Assembly: GCF_003576645.1 (NCBI RefSeq)
Contig: NC_044919.1
Coordinates: forward strand, 34,111,211 to 34,175,210
Origin: Ipomoea triloba
Taxonomy: Eukaryota; Streptophyta; Magnoliopsida; Solanales; Convolvulaceae
Length of the DNA: 64,000 bases
Direction of reading: 5' to 3'
Shown: piece by piece, positions 42,602-49,983 of the stretch
Layout: the number at the start of each line of letters is the position of its first letter
Numbering within the stretch: the first letter of the stretch is position 1
Notes under the pieces: generated by a model
Databases searched by the model: none
What the model saw: the letters and a program-made list of their open reading frames with translations, nothing else
What the model was told of the DNA's origin: nothing
Translations under genes and position numbers: made by a program

Positions 42602-42798
42602 ATACCTTTCTCGGCCTTTTGGCTAAGATCAAGTGTAGTATCTGTTCTTATCAGTTTAATATCTGATACGTGAGCTATTAGCTCACATGATATTAACTCA
42701 ATTTTTCTAGGGGAAAGTCCCATCAAGGTAGCTTGCTACCTGGGTCTTCGAGTGTCGCCATGGTACTGCACTATTGCCTTGGCCTGGCACACCCCACC
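42602..42798 (+). ncRNA. U2: U2 spliceosomal snRNA, copy 3
   Basis: Full-length U2 with invariant 5' domain, Sm-type AATTTTTCTAGG, intact GGTAGCTTGCTACC stem III and a GGCACACCCCACC end. Stem IIb is GTGAGCTATTAGCTCAC, a paired variant of the GAGCC/GGCTC form in other copies (compensatory C/G to T/A change). Confidence 0.9.
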
Positions 42799-42929
42799 AA
42801 TTTCATTCCAACATTTTATAATATTTCATTGTTTGTGTAAGTAATAAATTTAGAAAAACAACTATAGTATGCTCTATTAAGAAAGAAAATTCTGCGAAAA
42901 AAAAAATGTAAAGAGTACCTTTCAAGATT

Positions 42930-42990
42930 TTAGAGGAGCTCAATGAGAGGTATCTGCCAATTTCAGGGTGAACAATGTCACCTCTTGACA
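42930..42990 (-). pseudogene. PAP/fibrillin terminal exon, broken copy
   Basis: The minus strand keeps TCAAGAGGTGAC (SRGD) and CTGAAATTGGCAGATACCTC, but the acceptor AG present in the other copies is lost and a deletion shifts the frame after GGTGAC. It lies in the expected place downstream of the exon at 43213-43268. Confidence 0.5.
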
Positions 42991-43212
42991 ACACAACATA
43001 CATGAGATGAATGAATGTTGTGGATGTTTTTCTTCATAAACCATGCTCCTCAAAAACTGTTATATGTGTTTTATCTAGGATATCATTAACAGGTAATTCC
43101 CTGCAATATTTTTCTCAGATGAATGCACACGGGCTTATCCAATCTAATTGATTGAAATGCAGACTTTTAAACTTGTGTTTGCATGTGTACAAAGAAGACA
43201 CTTTTTGCTTAC

Positions 43213-43268
43213 CTCAGCTCTTCATCCAAGTACGTAATATCCGGCGAACTGCGAGCTTTTATTGGTAT
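43213..43268 (-). pseudogene. PAP/fibrillin penultimate exon (ITYLDEELR)
   Basis: Minus strand: acceptor TTATAG, then IPIKARSSPDITYLDEELR, then donor AG|GTAAGC (56 nt, phase 0 to 2). The YLDEELR motif following IPIKA is diagnostic of the PAP/fibrillin family, plastid proteins of plastoglobules and thylakoids. This is the only copy of this exon in the array. Exon and splice sites look intact, but most of the upstream gene is missing. Confidence 0.6.
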
Positions 43269-43337
43269 CTATAACCCAAAATGAGTATTTAACCACTGCC
43301 ATAAATCAATGGAAAAAAAACCTTATTGAATAGTAAT

Positions 43338-43544
43338 TAGAGGTGGCCACAAGCCGGTTTAGGACCGAACTAGCTCTGAATTGGCCAGGAAAAATTGGGT
43401 TCGGGCTTCACTGGGCCTAGCACGGCTTGACCCACAAGAGGCCTGGGCCCGGGCACCTGACTGGCCCAAGTAATTCAGGACTGGTCCCAGTTTGTGCTAG
43501 CCTAGGCTCTGGACCGGCTAAAGTTCGGACTTTGGTCACCTCTA
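43338..43544. mobile_element. hAT-type MITE, 207 bp, 8-bp target duplication
   Basis: Inverted ends TAGAGGTGGCCA and TGGTCACCTCTA, flanked by the perfect duplication ATAGTAAT (43330-43337 and 43545-43552). GC-rich core with GGCCTGGGCCCGGGC. The paralogous spacer near 45807-45825 carries the empty site. Confidence 0.85.
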
Positions 43545-43780
43545 ATAGTAATAGAGGAATAACATAGATTCAGAAGCAAGTTATAATAGCATTACCCATA
43601 ATTGATTTCAAACATTTCCATTCCCGGTGGAGGGATTAAAAAAATTTTTTTTTTTTTCTGCAAATTAATATGAATACGTAAATCATATGTGCTTATTTTT
43701 CGTATATCTACAATATATCACTAAAAAGCATAAAAATAAATTGATTATATTCTCTTTATACATATACACACTGTGCAAAC

Positions 43781-43858
43781 CTGCCGTGCAATTTTGAGGT
43801 AATCAAAATCTACAGCCACCACTTTTTGCATTTTACTGGTGTTTAAATCTGCCGTCGC
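43781..43858 (-). pseudogene. PAP/fibrillin exon (antepenultimate)
   Basis: Minus strand: acceptor TTTGCAG, then 26 codons beginning ATADLNTSKMQKVV and ending VDFDYLKIARQ, then donor CAG|GTTTGC, phase 0 on both sides. It joins naturally to IPIKARSSPDITYLDEELR at 43268. The FDYLKIA-IPIKA order matches the C-terminal half of PAP/fibrillin domains. Confidence 0.55.
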
Positions 43859-44140
43859 CTGCAAATAAGAGAATTAAAGAGTCAATATTGGTACAACCAG
43901 ATATGCAGAGGGAGAAAATATGTATTCCCCATGTAGAACAAGGAAATAATTCTGGATATAGCGAAAGCAAGCAAATTGCATCTTTGTGAGAATTAGACTG
44001 CATATTAGTCTTATGGTTATCTTCAAGACTTTGGTGCGTCGCTTCGAAGACTTTACTTGACTAATTTCTGCATAAGTTTCTTAACTTATTAGAATATATT
44101 ACCAGCACTACAAATTAACAATGTCCTGCTGTTTGCTGAA

Positions 44141-44190
44141 GTCCCACATTGAATGTAGAAAGCATGTGGTTGTGTATGAGCAATATAAAA
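44141..44190 (+). promoter_or_regulatory. U2 copy 4 promoter (USE and TATA)
   Basis: USE GTCCCACATTG at 44141-44151 and TATAAAA at 44184-44190, 32 bp apart. The start at 44217 is 33 bp from the TATA start. Confidence 0.85.
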
Positions 44191-44216
44191 GAAGTGGGCT
44201 GTCAATTGAAAAAAGC

Positions 44217-44413
44217 ATACCTTTCTCGGCCTTTTGGCTAAGATCAAGTGTAGTATCTGTTCTTATCAGTTTAATATCTGATACGTGAGCCATTGGCTCA
44301 CACGATATTAACTCAATATTTTTAGGGGAAAGGCCCATTTAGGTAGCTTGCTGCCTGGGCCTTTGAGTGTCGCCTTGGTATTGTACTATTACCTTGGCCT
44401 GGCACACCCCACC
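44217..44413 (+). ncRNA. U2: U2 spliceosomal snRNA, copy 4
   Basis: Invariant 5' domain, stem IIb GTGAGCCATTGGCTCAC, intact stem III GGTAGCTTGCTGCCTGGGCC and GGCACACCCCACC end. The Sm-type stretch reads AATATTTTTAGG, with one A inside the T run. Confidence 0.88.
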
Positions 44414-44558
44414 AATATTATTCCAACATTTTACGATATCTGCATTGTTTCTGCAAGTTTGGCAATCGATTTTTACCATAAGTTTAAGAGAAAAGGTTCT
44501 GTGAAAGGATAAAGATGAAGTGAACATATCTCCTTACACTTATCAGCACTGTACATAC

Positions 44559-44622
44559 CAGCCTTAAGTAATCAAACTTCACAGCCACCTTTCTTGCATT
44601 TACTGGTGTTAAATCCATCGCG
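44559..44622 (-). pseudogene. PAP/fibrillin exon copy, acceptor lost
   Basis: Minus strand MDLTPVNARKVAVKFDYLR..., ending at a CTG|GTATGT donor. The upstream CTGCAG acceptor of the sister copies is degraded to ACTCGCG, and the end of the exon is shortened relative to 46763-46840. Confidence 0.5.
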
Positions 44623-44901
44623 AGTTAATATAAGCTTCAACCAGATATGCGACAGGAGAAAATATTTATTCCCTACAAACGCAAGGAAACAATTTTGGGT
44701 ATAGCAAATGCAAACAAATTGCATATTTGAGAGAATTAGACTATCATATAGCCTTGGAGTCATCTTCTAGGCTAACTATTTGGTGCATACTCATAGCTTC
44801 GAAGAGTTTGGCTAACTATTTTTCCGTAATTTTCTTAACATATTAGTAATAGAATACAGTAATCAGCACTACAAATTAATATTGTCTCACTGTTTGCTCA
44901 A

Positions 44902-44953
44902 GTCCCACATTGATAATGTAGAAGGAATGTGAAGATGCACAAGCAATATAAAA
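44902..44953 (+). promoter_or_regulatory. U2 copy 5 promoter (USE and TATA)
   Basis: USE GTCCCACATTG at 44902-44912 and TATAAAA at 44947-44953, 34 bp apart. The start at 44980 is 33 bp from the TATA start. Confidence 0.85.
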
Positions 44954-44979
44954 GAAGTGGGCTGTCAATATAGAAAAGC

Positions 44980-45180
44980 ATACCTTTCTCGGCCTTTTGG
45001 CTAAGATCAAGTGTAGTATCTGTTCTTATCAGTTTAATATCTGATACGTGGGCCATTGGCTCACATGATATTAATTAACTCAATTTTTATAGGGTAAAGG
45101 CCCATTTAGGTAGCTTGCTGCCTGGGCCTTTGAGTGTCACCTTGGTAGTGCACTATTACCTTGGCCTGGCACACCCCACC
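44980..45180 (+). ncRNA. U2: U2 spliceosomal snRNA, copy 5 (variant; possible pseudogene)
   Basis: The 5' domain is identical to the others, but a 4-nt TTAA duplication follows stem IIb (GATATTAATTAACTC) and the Sm-type run is interrupted (AATTTTTATAGGG). A GTCGCC to GTCACC change lies in the 3' part. These could weaken Sm binding. Promoter elements are intact, so expression is plausible. Confidence 0.75.
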
Positions 45181-45528
45181 AAGTTCATTCTAACATATTG
45201 TCTATTCAAGTTTGGCTAAATTTGGTCTTAATTGCAGTGTCTCTCTGACTCAGCGAAGTGGCATATAAATTAGCAGTGATCATTGAATTATAGTCAAAAT
45301 GACAGTCTTTACATACCACTCTAGATATATTGAAAGAATAAGTTAAGAGCAAATACTTCTTGTATTGATTAATTAAAAAAAAAAAAAAGAAGGTTGTGGC
45401 CTCCAGAAATACCACTTGACATCAATACCAAGCAAAAAGGTCAAACACCATAAATTTATGAATGAATAAGAGCAAGCATACCCAAAAGAAAAACATAAAA
45501 TAATACCTTCAAGATTTTAGATAGGAGT

Positions 45529-45588
45529 TCAATAAGAGGTATCTGCCAATTTCAGGATGAACAAGTTGCCTTTGTCACCTCTTGAACT
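45529..45588 (-). pseudogene. PAP/fibrillin terminal exon copy (GDKGN motif kept)
   Basis: Minus strand: after AACAG, a frame reads SSRGDKGNLFILKLADTSY*, ending TGA at 45529. It is the best-preserved version of the fibrillin C-terminal motif. Compared with 41608-41665 one base is missing after the acceptor, so the frame would not join a phase 2 donor correctly. Confidence 0.6.
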
Positions 45589-46216
45589 CTGTTAGAAGAC
45601 ACAAAATAGATGAGATGAAGACGTGTGAGTCAATGTTGAGGATTTTTTTATTTTTTTTTCATAAACCATGCCCCTCAAAAGTGTCTTTTATCTAGGATCT
45701 CCATAACAGGTTAATTTTCCTACAACGTTTTTCTCAGATGTGTCACCAAAATGAGTATTTAAGCACTTCCCTTAAATCAATGAAAAAAAATAAAATTATT
45801 GCATAGTAATATAGGAATAACGTAGATTCAGAAGCAAGTTATAATAGCATTACCCATTATTGATTTCAAAAAACATTTTCATTCCTGGTGGAGGGATTAA
45901 AAGAAAAAAACAAAAAAAACTTGTTCTGAATATTAATATGAATATGTAAATCGTATGTGCTTTATTCTTTGTATTATCCACAATATATCACTGAAAAGCA
46001 TAAAAATAAATTGATTATATATATTCCCCGCATACAAAAGGAATAATTCTGGATATAGCAAATGCAAACAAATTGTATCTTTGTGAGGATTAGACTATAT
46101 ATTAGTCTTATGGTTATCTTCAAGACTTTGCTTAACTAATTTTTGCATAAGTTTCTTAACTTATTAGAATACAATAATCAGCACTACAAATTAACATTGT
46201 CCCACTGTTTCCTTAA

Positions 46217-46268
46217 GTCCCACACTGAAAATGTAGAAACCATGTGGTTGTACATGAGCAATATAAAA
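46217..46268 (+). promoter_or_regulatory. U2 copy 6 promoter (USE and TATA)
   Basis: USE GTCCCACACTG at 46217-46227 (one base off the other copies) and TATAAAA at 46262-46268, 34 bp apart. The start at 46295 is 33 bp from the TATA start. Confidence 0.83.
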
Positions 46269-46294
46269 GAAGTGGGCTGTCAATGGGAAAAAGC

Positions 46295-46491
46295 ATACCT
46301 TTCTCGGCCTTTTGGCTAAGATCAAGTGTAGTATCTGTTCTTATCAGTTTAATATCTGATACGTGAGCCATTGGCTCACACGATATTAACTTAATTTTTC
46401 TAGGGGAAAGACCCATCAAGGTAGCTTGCTACTTGGGTTTTTGAGTGTCGCCTTGGTATTACACTATTGCCTTGGCCTGGCACACCCCACC
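46295..46491 (+). ncRNA. U2: U2 spliceosomal snRNA, copy 6
   Basis: Full-length with invariant 5' domain, stem IIb GTGAGCCATTGGCTCAC, Sm-type AATTTTTCTAGG, stem III GGTAGCTTGCTACTTGGG and GGCACACCCCACC end. A C to T change is present just before the Sm site (ATTAACTTAAT). Confidence 0.9.
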
Positions 46492-46762
46492 AATTTCATT
46501 CCAACATTTTTTATATTTACATTGCCTTTGGAGATTTGACTATTTTTGGGTCTTTAGTACTCAGAAAGTCTGTCTTGCAACTGCTCTTTTAGTCTCTCTG
46601 GCTTTCAGCAGCCAGATATTTTGGTGAGGTCTCAATCAGTCAATTGAATAGGTAACAAAGGGCAGCAGACCTATAGTATATGACAATATATATTATATAT
46701 CACTAAAAAAGTAATAAAATAAATTGAATATATCTCTTTACACATATCAGCACTGTACATAC

Positions 46763-46840
46763 CAGCCCTGCAATTTTGAAGTAATCAAACTTTTTTACAG
46801 CCACCTTTCTTGCATTTACTGGTGTTAAATCTATCCTCAA
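46763..46840 (-). pseudogene. PAP/fibrillin exon copy, open with intact splice sites
   Basis: Minus strand: CTGCAG acceptor, 26 open codons starting LRIDLTPVNARKVAV and ending FDYFKIAGL, then CTG|GTATGT donor; exactly 78 nt and phase 0, as in 43781-43858. If transcribed it could be spliced. Called pseudogene only because no full-length fibrillin gene is visible around it. Confidence 0.55.
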
Positions 46841-47116
46841 CTGCAGGGAAAAAAAAAAGAGAGGGAATAGAAGAGTTAATGTAGGTGCAACCAGATATGC
46901 GGTGGGAGAAAATATTTATTCCCCACAAACACAAGGAAGCAAATTGCATCTTTGTGAGAATTAAACTACCAAATAGCCTTGGAATCATCTTCAAGACTTT
47001 GGTGCATAGCTTCCAAGACTTGGCCTAACTATTTTTCCATAATTTTCTTAACATATTAGTAATTTAGAATACACTAATCAGCACTACAAATTAATATTGT
47101 CCCACTGTTTGCTCAA

Positions 47117-47168
47117 GTCCCACATTGATAACGTAGAAGGAATGTGAGGATGCACGAGCAATATAAAA
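47117..47168 (+). promoter_or_regulatory. U2 copy 7 promoter (USE and TATA)
   Basis: USE GTCCCACATTG at 47117-47127 and TATAAAA at 47162-47168, 34 bp apart. The start at 47195 is 33 bp from the TATA start. Confidence 0.85.
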
Positions 47169-47194
47169 GAAGTGGGCTGTCAATGTAAAAAAGC

Positions 47195-47391
47195 ATACCT
47201 TTCTCGGCCTTTTGGCTAAGATCAAGTGTAGTATCTGTTCTTATCAGTTTAATATCTGATACGTGAGCCATTGGCTCACACGATATTAACTCAATTTTTT
47301 TAGGGGAGAGGCCCATATAGGTAGCTTGCTGCCTGGGCCTTTGAGTGTTGCCTTGGTATTGCATTATTACCTTGGCCTGGCACACCCCATC
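47195..47391 (+). ncRNA. U2: U2 spliceosomal snRNA, copy 7
   Basis: Full-length with invariant 5' domain, stem IIb GTGAGCCATTGGCTCAC, Sm-type AATTTTTTTAGG, stem III GGTAGCTTGCTGCCTGGGCC and GGCACACCCCATC end. The downstream CAATTCTAGTCCTAA is close to the plant 3' box. Confidence 0.9.
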
Positions 47392-47693
47392 AATTCTAGT
47401 CCTAACATTTTAAGCAAGAATTTGTTGATAATGGAGTGTCTGTTGAAACAGACCTTTCTGTTACAGCTTTTGATTACATTGTGAATTCCGAAAGAAATCT
47501 AGGTTTTTTAAATTTTAACTACATTCTGTATTATCCTTGTTTTGCCTAATCAGAATGCAACTTTAATAAACAAAATTCCTAACAGGGGAGGTGAGGAAAT
47601 GAAAGATAAACAGTACAGTGATCGATGATATTTATGTGCACTATAAGAACTGATGAATGGTGTAAAATAAAAAGAAAATGAAAAGGGAGGAAC

Positions 47694-47786
47694 CTGTTCA
47701 ATCTTTTGTTCTTTGATGGGCTTTGGGTGTTCTTCAGTTTTGTTCAAATTGAAAAAAGCTGCAGGCGCTGGGAATAATTGAAGCAT
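47694..47786 (-). CDS. Candidate first coding exon of an antisense gene in the U2 array
   Basis: Minus strand: ATG at 47786, 31 codons (MLQLFPAPAAFFNLNKTEEH onward to KEQKIEQ), then donor ACAG|GTTCC at 47693, phase 0. A TATA-like stretch (TATAAAATATTATA) lies near 47870-47883. The next open phase-0 exon with a good acceptor to its left is the fibrillin-like exon at 46840-46763. The peptide itself is not recognised. Joining these exons is inference only. Confidence 0.3.
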
Positions 47787-48469
47787 TAAGTATCCATTGT
47801 GAGGGCCTGAGGGGTGGAATGCTGCTATTAATTAGTTGCGCCGAGTTAATGTCTGGTGTGTGGAGCATATAATATTTTATACATCTAACTATCATCTAGG
47901 CTTTTACCTAGGACTTAATTATAGTACATATTTTAATTTAGTATCAAAGTCAATCGCATGTAATAAATTATAAGTTCAAATCTTTGTACTATTCAATATA
48001 TAAAACACTATAATCTACTTGTTAATTGAAATTCATTAAAAAGAAGTAATTGGTCCGCACACATTATGGGGTGTGTCAATCTTTAATTAAAATTGAGCAC
48101 ATATTTTTATTCGATGTGAGCAACAGGAAAAGAGGTTGTGTCCTGACAACGCCAATGAGTAAGTGGGAATCAGTGATCGAAAGAGAAACCCGAGAGGTGT
48201 CATGACATGACACGACACGCGTCGCGGTTGTTCAAAGTGTAGGTCATATGGAGTGTGGAAGCTCATATGATCACACAATCAATAGGTTGGACATATGATC
48301 ACGCAATCAAGAGGATGATGTTAGACATCAAATATATGTTTAAAAAAAATATGGGTTATTTAGTCTCAAAATTATCTTTTATTATTATTATTCATAAAAC
48401 CAAGGAATTAAAATATCAAGGGGAATATGAGATTCTAATTTCAAGAAAATGAAAATTTTCTCTAATTAA

Positions 48470-48923
48470 AGGCAAAAACTTGTGTGAGACTATCTCACCA
48501 TGGGACGGGTCGGGTCAAGTTGCAAATGTAACACTTATATGCACAAATGTCATACTTATATGCTTAAATGTCATACTAATTAGGAATAAAATTTTTGTTA
48601 CTTATAAGGGTAAATGTAATACTTTTATAGAAAAATACAATACTTTTACATTTTGATTTAAAAGTATTACATTTTTCCTCAAAAGTATTATATTTGCCCT
48701 TATAAGTAAGGGACACTTGTCAACATTACTCATTATTAAACATGTATTACTTTTTCTCTTATAAGTAGCAAAAATTCTATTCTTGATTAGTGTTATATTT
48801 GAGCATATAAGTATGATATTTGCACATATAAGTATGACATTTACACGGTGAGTGGATCCGACCCGACCCGGCTAACGAATAAGGATCTGTGAGACGGTCT
48901 CACAAAAGTGTGACCAAATTTAA
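48470..48923. mobile_element. Foldback MITE (same family as 16261-16420)
   Basis: Starts GGCAAAAACTTGTGTGAGAC and ends GTCTCACAAAAGTGTGACC, inverted repeats. Subterminal GGGACGGGTCGGGTCAAG is mirrored by GATCCGACCCGACCCGG. The interior is an imperfect palindrome of ATAAGTATGACATTT-type blocks. Copy B of the promoter duplication has the uninterrupted site near 49560. No clear target duplication is visible. Confidence 0.8.
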
Positions 48924-49970
48924 TTATCTTTAGTGAAAATGAAATTATAATTCATTCCAACCAAAAACTCAGTAATAGTTAAGCAAATAATTAATTTCAA
49001 ATTTAAAAATTAAAAAGTTAATTGAGAGATTCAAATTATATTTTGGTGACTTAAAAAAAAAAGAAGAAAAAAGTGTCATACTTTGAGCTAAAGTAGCAAT
49101 TACTAATCGAGCCGCCGATAACTCCAGCCGTCTCTTTGCTCCGGCACAGATCAACTAATATCTGCGAACCGCCCCATATATATACCCAACAAACTCAAAA
49201 ATTCAATCACTTTCCTTTTCCTCTCTACTAAAAGTACAAATCTTTAGCTTTAGCTTGACTGGAAAACCCTAGTCCAATAGAGGAAGAGAAACACGAGAGG
49301 TGTCATGACATGACACGCGTTGCGGTTGTTCAAAGTGTAGGCCATATGGAGTGCGGAAGCTCATATGATCACACAATCAAAAGGTTGGACATATGATCAC
49401 GCAATTAATAGGATGATGTTAGACATTAAATATATGTTAAAAAAGGTATGAGTAATTTAGTCTCAAAGTTATCTTTTATTATTATTCATAAAATCAAGGA
49501 GTTGAAATATCAAGGGAAGTATGAGATTATAATTCCATGAAAATGAGAATTTTGTCCAATTAAAAAATTTAATTGTCTTTAAAATTATGTCAAAATGAAA
49601 TTATAATTTCCTCAAACCAAACACTCCGTAATACTTAAACAAATAATTAATTTCAAATTTAAAAATTAAAAAGCTAATTGAGAGATTAAAATTAGATTTT
49701 GGTGACTCACTAAAAAAGAAAAAAAGAGAGAGAGAGAAAAAAAAAAGAGTCATACTTTGAGCTATGTAGTAACTGCTAGTTACTACTCACCAAAAAAAAA
49801 AAAGCAACTAGCAATTACTAATCGAGCCGCCGATAACTCCAGCCGTCTATTTGCTCCGGCACAGACCAACTATATCTGCGAACCGCCCCATATATATACC
49901 CAACAAACTCAAAAATCAATCCCTTTCCTTTTCCTCTCTACTAAAAGTACAAATCTTTAGCTTGACTGAA

Positions 49971-49979
49971 AAACCCTAG
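49971..49979 (+). promoter_or_regulatory. Telo-box AAACCCTAG
   Basis: AAACCCTAG ends 4 bp upstream of the CYP71 ATG; the duplicated upstream copy keeps it. Telo-boxes are known leader/promoter elements of plant housekeeping genes. Confidence 0.5.
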
Positions 49980-49983
49980 TTCA

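Larger units (their letters stand above)
47787..49983. other. Intergenic with duplicated cyclophilin-gene promoter
   Basis: Contains two copies of the CYP71 promoter region (about 48180-49275 and 49286-49983), the first interrupted by a foldback MITE. No additional gene is seen. Confidence 0.6.
48180..49983 (+). repeat. Tandem duplication of the CYP71 promoter and leader
   Basis: Copy A (about 48180-49275) and copy B (about 49286-49983) share AGAGGTGTCATGACATGACAC, CTCATATGATCACACAATCA, GAGCCGCCGATAACTCCAGC, ATATATATACCCAACAAACTC and AAAACCCTAGT in the same order. Copy A is longer because of the MITE at 48470-48923. At the position of the start codon copy A reads CAATAGAGG where copy B reads CAATGGAGG. 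Confidence 0.85.

Noticed and set aside
40699..47385. Repeated minus-strand frames sharing KIELISCEPMAHVSDIKLIR-type peptides
   Set aside because: They are exact antisense shadows of the seven U2 snRNA genes, not a protein family.
40712..47391. CRISPR-like pattern of conserved repeats with variable spacers
   Set aside because: The repeats are ~196-nt U2 genes with promoters in a plant genome; spacer lengths vary from 0.4 to 1.4 kb.
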